From assembly GCF_000472285.1 (NCBI RefSeq), contig NZ_KI421413.1:100087-164086 (forward strand): a DNA stretch of 64,000 bases. The letters are read 5' to 3'. A model generated the notes under the pieces. That model did no database searches and was not told where the DNA came from. It saw only the letters and a program-made list of their open reading frames with translations. Shown here piece by piece: positions 6,731 through 15,470 of the stretch (positions within the stretch are counted from its first letter, which is position 1; every line of letters starts with the position of its first letter). This DNA comes from Desulfuromonas sp. TF (GTDB lineage: Bacteria > Desulfobacterota > Desulfuromonadia > Desulfuromonadales > ATBO01). Both the position numbers and the translations under genes were made by a program.

Positions 6731-7423
6731 ATGGATGTTCAAAAAGATCGATACTACGCTGCCCTGACGGGGGATGCCATTCAGTCTTCAAGACTGGGGT
6801 CTGAGGCCCGAAGTAGGCTTCACGACGCCATCCTGAATACCGGCGAGGAACTGACCGACGCCTTTCCAGGTCTCGTTATCGGTGGGATCAATATCTTTAG
6901 AGGCGACAGTGTTCAATTTCTGCTTAGCGAGCCGGCCAAATCCTTGCGGGCTGCATTGTTCTTTAGAGCTGCATTAAAGGCATCTACGGGCTCCCTTAAG
7001 GTTGATATGCGCATCGCCATTGGGATCGGCACCATAGATTTTATGCCTGAGACTTCAAAGGGGGGCGCCGATGGTGAAGCCTACCGGCTTTCTGGGCCCG
7101 CTCTCGATAGTATGGGGACAAAGCAGACTTTATGCCTGGCATTGCCTCAAAGCTTTGGCTCACATCATAACCTTGAGGCGCTGAAAACGACCGTTGTGTT
7201 GGTGGGAACCCTGGCTGATCGATGGACGGAAAAGCAGGCCCTTGCTGTCAAAGGCGCCCTGCTTGGGTATACCCAGGATGAAACCCGCCAGATCTGGCCA
7301 TCTACCGTTACCCGACAAGCCGTCGCCAAAAGCCTTGATGGGGCAGGATGGTTTGCTTTGGAGCGAGCTCTGCAGTCTTTCGAGAATCTTGAGTTTCATC
7401 TCCACATTAGACCACAACCCTAA
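6731..7423 (+). CDS. SatD-family-like protein
   Basis: 230 residues. The layout resembles the SatD family: an opening strand with YYAALTGDAIQSSRL, a central GDSVQFLL, then MRIAIGIGTID and DGEAYRLSGPALD. It also loosely recalls a nucleotide-cyclase-type fold. SatD-family proteins have no settled biochemical function; the founding member belongs to a Streptococcus acid-tolerance operon. Start ATG 6731 has GAGGAG at 6718-6723; a TTG 5 codons earlier is less likely. The last codons and the TAA form the first of three hairpins that separate it from the DUF3307 gene. I recall SatD-like and DUF3307 genes being neighbours in other bacteria, which would support a functional pair; this was not checked. 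Confidence 0.55.
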   Translation: MDVQKDRYYAALTGDAIQSSRLGSEARSRLHDAILNTGEELTDAFPGLVIGGINIFRGDSVQFLLSEPAKSLRAALFFRAALKASTGSLKVDMRIAIGIGTIDFMPETSKGGADGEAYRLSGPALDSMGTKQTLCLALPQSFGSHHNLEALKTTVVLVGTLADRWTEKQALAVKGALLGYTQDETRQIWPSTVTRQAVAKSLDGAGWFALERALQSFENLEFHLHIRPQP

Positions 7424-7488
7424 GGGTTGCTTGCGATGAATGCAACCCTTCGAGGTTGCGCAAAGGAATGGCAACCCCATAAGGTTGC
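7415..7488. repeat. Three regularly spaced GCAACC/GGTTGC hairpins
   Basis: Inverted repeats at 7415-7429 (CAACCC-TAA-GGGTTG), 7442-7459 (GCAACC, 6-nt loop, GGTTGC) and 7471-7488 (GCAACC, 6-nt loop, GGTTGC). Their starts are about 28-29 bp apart and the 11-12 bp spacers are unrelated. The TAA of the first loop is the stop codon of the SatD-like gene. None is followed by a T-run, so these are not classical terminators; they could be protein-binding palindromes, mRNA-processing structures or a small palindromic repeat family. Confidence 0.85.
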
Positions 7489-7548
7489 ATAGTTCACGCG
7501 CGCTCAATTTAAAAAATGCACTTTTGACGATGAAAACCCGGAGGAACG

Positions 7549-8268
7549 GTGGAAGTTGCAAACCTGGACATCGTTTTTGGCTTGATTACAGCTCATTTAT
7601 TGGGAGATTTCTTTTTTCAATCCGACCTGATGGTCCGGAACAAAAGAGACGCCGGCGTTCTTATGATCCATGCGTCGCTGGTCACGGCAGTTAGCTACCT
7701 GATATGCGGAATCTGGATTAGTTGGCAAATTTTAGTGGGTGTTCTCATCACTCATATGGTTATTGATGGAATTAAGACCCTATCAGGGAAGGATGGCCCC
7801 AAAGCCTTCCTTCTGGACCAAGGTGCTCATCTTGCTGCTCTTACGGCCATCGGGGTTTATTGGATTCCCGGTGAGACCGTGCCGTATTGGCAATCAATTT
7901 TCCCCTTTTATACCAAGGGACTATTGCTAGTTACTGGTGCGATACTTTGTGTTCGGGTTGGAGGCTTCTGGGTTGGAAAGACGGTCGCTCCTTTTCAGAA
8001 GGCTCTTGATAATACATCTGAGGGTTTGCCGAATGCCGGCCGACTGATAGGTCAACTGGAACGTGCGTTGATTTATCTTCTTGTGTTGGCAGGCGAGCCC
8101 CAGGGAGTTGGCTTCCTGGTTACAGCCAAGTCCATTTTACGGTTTGGTGAGATCAAGGAACCGGGACAACAAAAGGAGGCCGAATATATCATTATTGGAA
8201 CGCTCATGAGCTTTAGCTGGGCGCTCTTTATCGCATTCGCAACCAAGGCCCTTCTTGCTTTTCTCTAG
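7549..8268 (+). CDS. DUF3307 integral membrane protein
   Basis: 239 residues. The N-terminal half matches DUF3307: FGLITAHLLGDFFFQSD, MIHASLVTAVSY and THMVIDGIKT, with conserved His/Asp residues in membrane-associated helices. Further hydrophobic segments lie near residues 100-115, 120-140 and at the C-terminus (FSWALFIAFATKALLAF). Translation starts at GTG 7549 behind GGAGG at 7540-7544. Function is unknown. It follows the SatD-like gene by 125 bp on the same strand and may be its membrane partner. Confidence 0.75.
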   Translation: MEVANLDIVFGLITAHLLGDFFFQSDLMVRNKRDAGVLMIHASLVTAVSYLICGIWISWQILVGVLITHMVIDGIKTLSGKDGPKAFLLDQGAHLAALTAIGVYWIPGETVPYWQSIFPFYTKGLLLVTGAILCVRVGGFWVGKTVAPFQKALDNTSEGLPNAGRLIGQLERALIYLLVLAGEPQGVGFLVTAKSILRFGEIKEPGQQKEAEYIIIGTLMSFSWALFIAFATKALLAFL

Positions 8269-8304
8269 GCATAATGAAGTTTGTTTCCGAAAGCCGACCC
8301 CTCA

Positions 8305-9234
8305 ATGACCACCTGGCCGAAGTATTTTTTTCTCCTCCTGTTCGCCTCCCTCTGCACCCCAAATGCATGGGCGGAAAAGATTTACACTTCCCGGGGCGAG
8401 AACGGCAACCTGGTCTTTTCCGACAAGCCCGTCGCCGGGGGAAAGGTCCTGGGAGTGCGGCAGGTCGAAGTTGCCAGAGGGCCCTGTTTCAGCGTCGCCA
8501 AGCGAGGGGAGAAGGACGATCTTCAGATTCACGGCGTCAACGAATGCTTTGGACCCGTGGAGTATCAGTTCACCCTCGACGAGGCGGAGAATATCGCATT
8601 GGACCGGCCGCGAACGTTTACCACCATCATCGGCTCGCGACAGAACCAAAGCATCGTACGCCTCTGGCAGGCCGACAGGCGGAAGGGGTATCGGTACACC
8701 TATACCCAAAGCTTCGTCGTCGGCGATCCCGCAGCCCGGCATCTTCCATCGCAACCGTACCTGCTTCCGGTTCCCGCCGACCAGTCCTTCCGGGTCTCCC
8801 AGTCATTCCATGGACAATCGACACACACCCATCCCCAGAGCGAATATGCGGTCGACATCCCCATGCCGGAGGGGACCAGGATCCACGCGGCACGCTCCGG
8901 CGTCATCATGAACGTCGCCCACGATTTCTTCACTGGAGGCAAAGGGGCGCAGTTCGCGGAAAAGGCCAACTTCATCCGCATTCTCCACGACGACGGCACC
9001 ATGGCCCTCTATGCTCACCTGAAGGTGGAATCGATCCAATATTCCGTGGGCGCCCGGGTTGAAAGAGGGCAGTTCATCGCCGAGTCAGGCAACACCGGCT
9101 ATTCGTCGGGTCCGCACCTCCATTTTACCGTCCAGAAGAATTTCGGCATGGAGCTTCGCTCGATCCCCTTTGAATTCGCCGACAGCAGGGGAGGGGGCTT
9201 CGTTCCAGAGGCGGGGATGGTGGTTCGCCGCTGA
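8305..9234 (+). CDS. M23 (LytM-type) metallopeptidase with N-terminal DUF4124-like domain
   Basis: 309 residues from ATG 8305, chosen because a signal peptide follows directly (hydrophobic core FFLLLFASLC, probable cleavage after NAWA). The next 30 residues (IYTSRGENGNLVFSDKPV) resemble DUF4124. The C-terminal M23 domain has the zinc site HTHPQSEYAVD near 174-184 and HLHF near 271. M23 enzymes cut peptidoglycan cross-links, so a periplasmic wall hydrolase is expected. An in-frame TTG 24 bp earlier is a less likely start; no strong ribosome-binding site is visible. Confidence 0.85.
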   Translation: MTTWPKYFFLLLFASLCTPNAWAEKIYTSRGENGNLVFSDKPVAGGKVLGVRQVEVARGPCFSVAKRGEKDDLQIHGVNECFGPVEYQFTLDEAENIALDRPRTFTTIIGSRQNQSIVRLWQADRRKGYRYTYTQSFVVGDPAARHLPSQPYLLPVPADQSFRVSQSFHGQSTHTHPQSEYAVDIPMPEGTRIHAARSGVIMNVAHDFFTGGKGAQFAEKANFIRILHDDGTMALYAHLKVESIQYSVGARVERGQFIAESGNTGYSSGPHLHFTVQKNFGMELRSIPFEFADSRGGGFVPEAGMVVRR

Positions 9235-9278
9235 AGCAAGTCACCGTGTTCTTCATAGCTCCTGAAATATAAAAACCC

Positions 9279-10022
9279 ATGACCGACCTCATCCAGAATC
9301 TCCCCTTCGCTTTCGGACTCCTCTTTGGAGCCTTCATGGTCGCCCTCGGACTGATTCTCCTTCTCGTGGGGCTGGTCACGCTCCGGGACACCTTCGTCTC
9401 CCTGCGCTGGCCCCGGGCGACCGGTCAGGTTGTTTCCAGCGAGGTGCGCAGGGAAGAGCGCCTGGAGGGGCAGATCGTGTTCCGCCCGGAGGTGGCCTAC
9501 ACCTACGCCTGCGGCGGCGGGACCCTCACCGGCCGGAAGATCGCCTTTGCCGAGAAGCTTTACCACTCGGAGGCGGCTGCGCAAAAAGCCATCGAGCGCT
9601 ATCCGACGGGGATGGTGATTACCATCCGCTACGATCCGGATTTCCCCACTGAAGCGGTCATCGAACGGAAGGGCGCTCTGGCCGGGATCATCTTACTGCT
9701 GCTGGGGGCGGCGATGATTGCCGCACCGCTGGCGGTGGGGGCAGGGCAGGGGATCCGACTCGGGCCGGTTCTGGCCGTGATCGTCTTTCTCTTCGCGGTC
9801 GTTTTCATCTCCGGCCGGCGATTCCGGCTTCGACGACGCCGGGTCCAGCGGGCCGGACTTCTTCCGCCGCCGGGGCAGGGAACCGACGAGGATGTGGAAC
9901 GTCTCCTCAGGGCGGGCGAGAAGCTCATGGCCATCCGCCTCTACCGCGACCTGCACGGAACCGACCTGAAGACCTCCCGGCTGAAGGTCAGGGCGATGGC
10001 CGAACGCCTCCGGCGGTCCTGA
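9279..10022 (+). CDS. DUF3592 membrane protein with a ribosomal L7/L12-like C-terminal segment
   Basis: 247 residues. TM segments lie near 10-35 (FAFGLLFGAFMVALGLILLL), 132-150 and 160-175. Between the first two is a soluble DUF3592-type domain containing ATGQVVSSEVRRE and the typical YPTGMVITIRYDPDFP ending. After a basic linker (RRFRLRRRRVQR), the last 45 residues (DEDVERLLRAGEKLMAIRLY onward) resemble the C-terminal domain of ribosomal protein L7/L12, a combination seen in other membrane proteins of unknown role. The start at 9279 has no clear ribosome-binding site. Function unknown. Confidence 0.65.
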   Translation: MTDLIQNLPFAFGLLFGAFMVALGLILLLVGLVTLRDTFVSLRWPRATGQVVSSEVRREERLEGQIVFRPEVAYTYACGGGTLTGRKIAFAEKLYHSEAAAQKAIERYPTGMVITIRYDPDFPTEAVIERKGALAGIILLLLGAAMIAAPLAVGAGQGIRLGPVLAVIVFLFAVVFISGRRFRLRRRRVQRAGLLPPPGQGTDEDVERLLRAGEKLMAIRLYRDLHGTDLKTSRLKVRAMAERLRRS

Positions 10023-10217
10023 TCCCTCTCTCACCTTCCCCCCACGACCCACGAAACCCCTCCCTCTCGCCGCCCGTTGACATTAATGTCCAACCTGATA
10101 AAAGTATCGGTAACCACTTGTAAAATAAACAAAAGGAGATCAATCAATCAAGGTCGGAAGGAGCCGGGCGCTACAGCTGTCCGCTGGCTTCTTCAAACCG
10201 GTTCGGGAGATATCACA

Positions 10218-11156
10218 ATGGCAACCAAAACCCGCTCAACCCTCAAGGGGTGGAAGAACATCCTGGTACGGGTGAAAGACGAGCAGAAGGAGGACAACCT
10301 CTCCATCGTCTCCGCCGGGGTGGCCTTCTACGCAATGCTTTCGGTTTTTCCGGGGCTGGCGGCCCTCATCTCCATCTACGCCCTCTTTGCGGATCCCTCC
10401 GGGGTTCAGCAGCAGATCGCCGGAATCAGCGGTTTCATTCCGCAGGAGAGCCGCCAACTGCTCGAACAGCAGATCAATCACATCATGTCGACGTCCTCGG
10501 GAGCGCTGGGAATCGGGGCCATCGGCGGCCTGCTGATTTCCCTCTGGAGCGCCAACAAGGGAATGAAGGCCTTCATGACCGCCCTGGACATCGTCTATGA
10601 CGAAAAGGAGACGCGTGGGTTCTTCAAGATAAACGGCATCGCTCTCCTATTCACCGTCGGCGGGATCCTGGCCGCCCTTATTTCCCTGGCTCTCATTGCC
10701 GTCATTCCGGCGATCCTGCAATTCCTCGGGATTCCGGAGAGCATCCGGGACGTGGTGAACTTCGGCCGCTGGCCTTTACTTGCCCTGATGGTCATGCTCT
10801 GGCTCGCGGTGCTGTACCGCTATGCCCCCGACCGAAGAGAGCCCGGCTGGCGATGGGTCAGTTGGGGGTCGGCCATCGCGACGCTGCTTTGGATCGGCGC
10901 ATCGCTCCTCTTCTCGTTCTATGTCTCCAACTTCGGCAGCTACAACAAGACGTACGGATCGATGGGGGCCATCATCATCCTGCTCATGTGGTTTTTTCTC
11001 ACCGCCTACGCCGTTCTGATCGGCGCGGAACTGGACGCGGCGATAGAGCACCACGCCGGGGCGGAGACGGCCCGCAGGGGGACCCTATCGGCGAAAGCGC
11101 GCAGCGCCAGCTCCACCGGAAAGACTGAGGGAAAGAACCGGAAAAAGAGCGACTAG
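10218..11156 (+). CDS. YihY/BrkB-family inner membrane protein
   Basis: 312 residues with six hydrophobic segments typical of the family. Its signature is NLSIVSAGVAFYAMLSVFPG near residue 30, followed by GIGAIGGLLISLWSANKGMK and a final pair near 230-280 (GSMGAIIILLMWFFLTAYAV). The family was once called ribonuclease BN, but that assignment is obsolete and no transport substrate is established. ATG 10218 is preferred over upstream in-frame starts because the N-terminal helix begins just after it. The last residues are basic. The stop overlaps the stop of the convergent MBL gene. Confidence 0.85.
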   Translation: MATKTRSTLKGWKNILVRVKDEQKEDNLSIVSAGVAFYAMLSVFPGLAALISIYALFADPSGVQQQIAGISGFIPQESRQLLEQQINHIMSTSSGALGIGAIGGLLISLWSANKGMKAFMTALDIVYDEKETRGFFKINGIALLFTVGGILAALISLALIAVIPAILQFLGIPESIRDVVNFGRWPLLALMVMLWLAVLYRYAPDRREPGWRWVSWGSAIATLLWIGASLLFSFYVSNFGSYNKTYGSMGAIIILLMWFFLTAYAVLIGAELDAAIEHHAGAETARRGTLSAKARSASSTGKTEGKNRKKSD

Positions 11157-11896
11157 CGGGGTGGGGATTCCTTTTCATCGAGGACGGCCCGGTACGTCTC
11201 CCTCAACTCCCTCAGGGCGCCGGCCCCGTCGCCGCTGAAGGAGGAGCCGTGCATGACGGCGAGATGCCGCGGCTCCAGCGCGGCCAGCTCCTCCAGGGCG
11301 GGTCCTAGAAGCGGGGACCAGACAGTGGCGTGGGCCAGAGGCCCTGCCTGGTACTCCCGCAGCGCCTCCCGCGAACGGTCGATGAGGCTCTCCCCGGTCA
11401 GCGGCTCGACATCGCCGCTCTGGAGGAAGAGGTCGGAGCAGAGCAGGGTGGCTTCGGATTCCTCGAAGAGATGGCCGGCGTCCCATCCGTGGGGAACGTG
11501 GGGAGTGGCGACGAGACGGAAGCGATACTTCCCCGTCTTCAGGACATCGTCCTTTTCGAGAACCCGCGCCTTGCGGTCGGCGACATCGTTGATGTTGACC
11601 ACCGCGCCGACGGCTCCGCAGACCGGCTCGGCCCGCGGGGCGACAGCGAGCCATTCGTTGAGAGAACCGCATTCATCCGCCTCGTAGTGGCTGAAGCCGA
11701 TCCAGCGGATGCGCGACGGATCGAGAATCCGGGTCACAGCGTCTTTCACCATGGGAAACATCTGACGCAGGCCGGTGTGATAGAGGAGAGGTTCGTCATC
11801 ACGCAGGAGAAACTGATTGAACTGCAGGTTCGCCTGGGGGATATAAAGAGAGAACCTGAACAGGTCGGGGGCAATCTCATCGATGTGAACGGCCAT
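11153..11896 (-). CDS. MBL-fold diiron (ODP/flavodiiron-type) protein without flavodoxin domain
   Basis: 247 residues. The metal-binding pattern follows the flavodiiron/ODP branch of the metallo-beta-lactamase fold: HYEADE near residue 82, a His-rich TPHVPHGWDAGH, CSDLF (bridging Asp) and MHGSSF near 218. A full flavodiiron protein would continue with a flavodoxin domain; this one ends, so an oxygen-binding or oxygen-reducing diiron domain used with a separate flavoprotein is likely. The sixth motif position (normally His) is Glu. Start 11896 has a GGAGGG ribosome-binding site. The 3' end overlaps that of the YihY gene by 4 bp. Confidence 0.75.
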   Translation of the reverse strand: MAVHIDEIAPDLFRFSLYIPQANLQFNQFLLRDDEPLLYHTGLRQMFPMVKDAVTRILDPSRIRWIGFSHYEADECGSLNEWLAVAPRAEPVCGAVGAVVNINDVADRKARVLEKDDVLKTGKYRFRLVATPHVPHGWDAGHLFEESEATLLCSDLFLQSGDVEPLTGESLIDRSREALREYQAGPLAHATVWSPLLGPALEELAALEPRHLAVMHGSSFSGDGAGALRELRETYRAVLDEKESPPR

Positions 11897-11989
11897 GAAT
11901 CCCTCCGTTAATTTTCTTGAAAAAGCTCATATCGCAAATAGTTGAAGTCAAACATTTTCAGAAAATGCATTAACATCAGGCCTGGCATC

Positions 11990-12445
11990 ATGATCCATAC
12001 CCTGCACAGCTCCTTCGCGATTCCCCGGCCCATCGAGGAAGTCTTCCCCTTCTTCGCCGAGGCCGGCAACCTAGAACGGATCACCCCTCCGGAACTCAAC
12101 TTCCACATCCTCCAGCCCAGGCCGGCCACCATAGCCGCCGGCACCCTGATCGACTACCGCCTGCGACTGTTCGGCTGGTCCTTCAACTGGCGCAGCGAGA
12201 TCACCACCTGGGAGCCTCCGCACCGCTTCGTCGACCGGCAGGTGGAGGGGCCGTACCGCCTCTGGATCCACACCCATCGTTTCCGGCAGGCGGACGGGGG
12301 CACGGTCATCGAGGACGAGGTCCGCTATGAGCTGCCCCTGCGCCCCCTGGGGGAGATCGCCCACCCGCTGCTGCGACTTCATCTCAAACGGATCTTCCGT
12401 TACCGGGAGAAGGCGATCCGCGGGATTCTGACCCCCATTCCCTGA
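11990..12445 (+). CDS. SRPBCC (START/Bet v1-like) ligand-binding protein
   Basis: 151 residues. The sequence follows the SRPBCC layout: IPRPIEEVFPFFAEAGNLER near the start, then ITPPELNFHIL, alternating strands (LIDYRLRLFGWSFNWRSEI), and a C-terminal helix (HLKRIFRYREKAIRGIL). These proteins bind hydrophobic ligands in a deep cavity; many close relatives are annotated as cyclase/dehydrase or CDP-paratose epimerase-like without proof. ATG 11990 is chosen because the domain begins immediately; an upstream in-frame start at 11942 adds a non-homologous extension. Confidence 0.75.
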   Translation: MIHTLHSSFAIPRPIEEVFPFFAEAGNLERITPPELNFHILQPRPATIAAGTLIDYRLRLFGWSFNWRSEITTWEPPHRFVDRQVEGPYRLWIHTHRFRQADGGTVIEDEVRYELPLRPLGEIAHPLLRLHLKRIFRYREKAIRGILTPIP

Positions 12446-12452
12446 TTTCTCT

Positions 12453-15158
12453 CTATGGAAGAGCCACTGTGCTGCTCGTGCCGTTGTCGCCGGTTCCGTC
12501 GTAGCTCAAAGAGTCGTGGGTCACGTCGGTGACCGAGAAAGTCACACTGCCTGCATTCATCTTCAAGTTCCTGGTTGCCAGCGCACATTCGCCGAACTGG
12601 TCGGTGACGCAGGAGCTGCTTCCCGAATACCCTCCGCTCCAGTCTCCGGATACCGTCGCATTCGCTACCGCTGCGTGGTCGGTATCGTGCACGATGATTT
12701 TGACGAGCGCCTTCCAGAACTTGCTGTTCACGATTTCCCCGACGCCCTGGAGAGTTCCGAGATGCATTTCGCCTCCGGTGGATGCGGCTTGGCCGACCGT
12801 GATCTCAATCGCGGCGCTTCCCTTGGCGCCGAGGAAGTCGGCGGCCTCGGCGGTGATGATATGACGCCCGTCGCTGAGAGCGTTTTTGCCGCGTTTGCTG
12901 ATGCTTCCGCCTGTCCCGATGACCCCGTCGCGGCTCGATGTCCAGACCAGATCGGCGGTTAAATCTCCATCTTCGGGATCGATGGCAGACCCGATGAAGG
13001 TGATCTTGCTTCCGGAACCGAATACGGCACCGTCCCTGGGGGTTTCAATTGTCACAGTCGGCGGCAGGTTGTCGGCGGAGGCGACGATGGTGACGGACAC
13101 CGTGGCCGGTTCGCTGGTCGCGATGCCGTCGTGGGCCGTGAAGGTGAAGGAGTCGGAACCGGTGAAGTTCGGCGTGGGCGTGTACGTCAGCGCCGGCTCA
13201 ATGCCGCTCAGGGTGCCGTGGGCGGGGTTGTCGGCGACAGCAAAGGAAAGGCTGTCGTTGTCGGCATCGGAAGCCGAGAGCAGGATTTCAAGAGGAGAAT
13301 TCTCAGGGCCCGAAACGCTCTGGTCATGGGCCACGGGAGGGGTGTTGGCACCGGCCGCCGGCAGGGGGCCTCGCGACAGATCCAGGGCAACGCTTCCCCC
13401 CTTGCCGCCGTCCGCATCGTCGGCAAAGGGATAGATCCTGACCGTGTACGTCCCGGTATCGCCGGAATTCATGGGGAGGTAATGCAGGGTTTCCTGGCGC
13501 CCCATGGCGCCGCACTCTCCCAGAAGAGGGCAGATGCTTTCGGCAATGACTGAACCGGAGGGGTGGATGAGCTCCGCGTCGAGATCGGGCGCCCACGCCC
13601 ATCCTCCCAGGATGTCGCAAAAGACAGGTGACCCGTAAAGGCATACGGGACCCCCGTCGAGGATGGTAACGGCTGCCGCGACCGGGACTCCCAGATCGGC
13701 TTCGGTGATCTCGAAGGTAAAGGTCCCCTCGCCGTTGTCGGGGACCGTCCCGGTTTTTCTCTCCCCCCTGGGAAAGGCCGTCGGTTCGGCGGTAAGTGCT
13801 CCTGCGGCAGCAACCAGCCCGGCCCCGTCGAGGAGACCGGCGCCCCAGTCATTGTCCGCCCCGGCTGCGCCCCGGTCCTGGGCGGTGGAGAGGAGGAGCC
13901 CCTTCAGATTCCCTGGAGTGATTTCCGGATTGGCCTGAAGCGCCAGAGCCAGGGCGCCGGAGACGAAAGGGGTGGCCATGGAGGTGCCACTCCAGGTGAC
14001 ATAGCTGTTGGTGGTGCCGGCACGAGCGGAGGTCACGGAAACCCCCGGTGCGACGATGTCGGGCTTGAGCCGCCCATCCGCGGTCGGCCCGCGGCTGGAG
14101 AAGGGCGCCAGGTAGATCCCGTTGGAATGGTTGGGAGCGGAGGCGGGTGCCGACCATTCGGCAGCCGCTCCCACGGTCACAGCCTGGGCTGCAGCCCCGG
14201 GGGAGCCGACGGTTTCAGGCCCGTCTCCGGAGTTCCCAGCCGCTACCACCACACTCTTGCCGGCGGCCACCGCATTGTTGACAGCCTGACTCAGGGAGTC
14301 CCGGCCGTCCGAAGAGCCGGTGGTGCCGAGACTCATGGAAATGATGTGCACTCCAGATTGCTCGGCGCACCACTGCACCCCGGCGATGACACCGCTGTCG
14401 GCACCCGAACCGGCGGCGTCGAGAACCTTGGCGGCATAGATGCGGGATCGTGGGGCCACTCCGTGAAAGGAGTTGGAATCGCCTCCGCCGGTGCCGTCGC
14501 CGGCTGCGATGGCTGCCACATGGGTGCCGTGGCCATGGTCGTCATAAGGGTCCATCCGGTTGCCGATGAAATCGGCGAAAGCGGCCACTTTTCCGTCGTT
14601 CAGCTGTTCATGTTCCGGATCGGCGCCCGTGTCCACCACGCAGATCCCGACGCCGGTGCCGTCCAGGCGGGCTGCCCATCCCTCCACGGTGTTGATGCCG
14701 AAATCTTTCCTGGCGGCATCGAGCATGGCCGACACCTGAAAGTCCTCCTCCACCCGGAAGACTCCCTGCGCCCTGGCCAGAGCCCGGGCCTGAGCCGCGG
14801 TTACGGTGGCGGCAAATCCGCGGATGATGCGGAACTCCTTTTTAACCTTGAAAGGCCCCACGGCCTTTTGTGCGTCGTCGGCGCCGCCTCTTCCGATAAA
14901 AGTGACCACAACATCAACCGGCGCTGTCGGCGGCAGGCTGGCGATCTGCTCCTGAAGACCATCGGAAAGGCCGTTACCGTCCCGATCGCTGAGAACGGTC
15001 TTTTTTGCTTGCGATACGGAAGGCAGCCCCCTCTGCTCGCCAGTCTGGAGCTGGGATGGAACGGTTGCGGCGGCAGCTGAACGGTCACCTTGGAATGTCA
15101 GGAAAAGAAGGCAAATGACATGAAGTACGGCGGAAATCTGGAAGCTAGATCTTCTCAT
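12453..15158 (-). CDS. Secreted subtilisin-like (S8) serine protease with cadherin-like repeat domains
   Basis: 901 residues from the start at 15158 (GGAGG ribosome-binding site just upstream). A signal peptide (ISAVLHVICLLFLTF core) is followed by a calcium-loop-like DRDGNGLSDG and an inhibitor-I9-like prodomain. The catalytic domain has Asp in VVDTGAD, His in DDHGHGTHVAA, the oxyanion region AAGNSG and Ser in GTSMATPF. Next come a pre-peptidase-like beta region, a cadherin-like tandem domain (PPVAHDQSVSGPENSPLE... TYTPTPNFTGSDSFTF), an Ig-like segment and a C-terminal Cys-containing beta domain. This is an exported, probably cell-surface or extracellular, protease. The extended modular tail suggests binding to matrix or partner cells. 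It may be transcribed alone. Confidence 0.9.
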   Translation of the reverse strand: MRRSSFQISAVLHVICLLFLTFQGDRSAAAATVPSQLQTGEQRGLPSVSQAKKTVLSDRDGNGLSDGLQEQIASLPPTAPVDVVVTFIGRGGADDAQKAVGPFKVKKEFRIIRGFAATVTAAQARALARAQGVFRVEEDFQVSAMLDAARKDFGINTVEGWAARLDGTGVGICVVDTGADPEHEQLNDGKVAAFADFIGNRMDPYDDHGHGTHVAAIAAGDGTGGGDSNSFHGVAPRSRIYAAKVLDAAGSGADSGVIAGVQWCAEQSGVHIISMSLGTTGSSDGRDSLSQAVNNAVAAGKSVVVAAGNSGDGPETVGSPGAAAQAVTVGAAAEWSAPASAPNHSNGIYLAPFSSRGPTADGRLKPDIVAPGVSVTSARAGTTNSYVTWSGTSMATPFVSGALALALQANPEITPGNLKGLLLSTAQDRGAAGADNDWGAGLLDGAGLVAAAGALTAEPTAFPRGERKTGTVPDNGEGTFTFEITEADLGVPVAAAVTILDGGPVCLYGSPVFCDILGGWAWAPDLDAELIHPSGSVIAESICPLLGECGAMGRQETLHYLPMNSGDTGTYTVRIYPFADDADGGKGGSVALDLSRGPLPAAGANTPPVAHDQSVSGPENSPLEILLSASDADNDSLSFAVADNPAHGTLSGIEPALTYTPTPNFTGSDSFTFTAHDGIATSEPATVSVTIVASADNLPPTVTIETPRDGAVFGSGSKITFIGSAIDPEDGDLTADLVWTSSRDGVIGTGGSISKRGKNALSDGRHIITAEAADFLGAKGSAAIEITVGQAASTGGEMHLGTLQGVGEIVNSKFWKALVKIIVHDTDHAAVANATVSGDWSGGYSGSSSCVTDQFGECALATRNLKMNAGSVTFSVTDVTHDSLSYDGTGDNGTSSTVALP

Positions 15159-15470
15159 TTCAACCTCCTGTTCAATACATCTTTTAAATTCCTTCGGACA
15201 AATATAAAGCCGAGCGTACCATGAGGATCGAATCCCTTCGGCAGCTCGGCCATTTCCACAGCGGAGATCCGCCGCTTTCCGTCCCCTTTTCACAAAGAGT
15301 TTGGCTTTTGCAGGATTGCAGCCCTCACGAGGCTTTTATATTCATTCAAACATTGAAGGATAAGCTGTCAAGGCAAGCTGCACATCAATGCAAGCTTGAT
15401 TGAAAAGATAATTACGGGTAAAAGGTTGTCACAAGATACTTCTGCTTTCAAAATCAGAAAGAGAAAGATC
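15159..15470. other. Divergent intergenic region, protease / flavoprotein
   Basis: 312 bp separating the S8 protease (minus) and the flavoprotein (plus). It should hold both promoters. Apart from the protease ribosome-binding site near 15164-15168, I see no consensus promoter, riboswitch or RNA gene. Confidence 0.5.

Noticed and set aside
7415-7488. Possible mini CRISPR array
   Set aside because: Repeats are only 15-18 bp, spacers 11-12 bp, only three units, and no cas genes are nearby.
10077-10217. Extended start and promoter TTGACA at 10077 for the YihY gene
   Set aside because: The N-terminal extension is non-homologous, and no acceptable -10 box lies 16-18 bp from the TTGACA.
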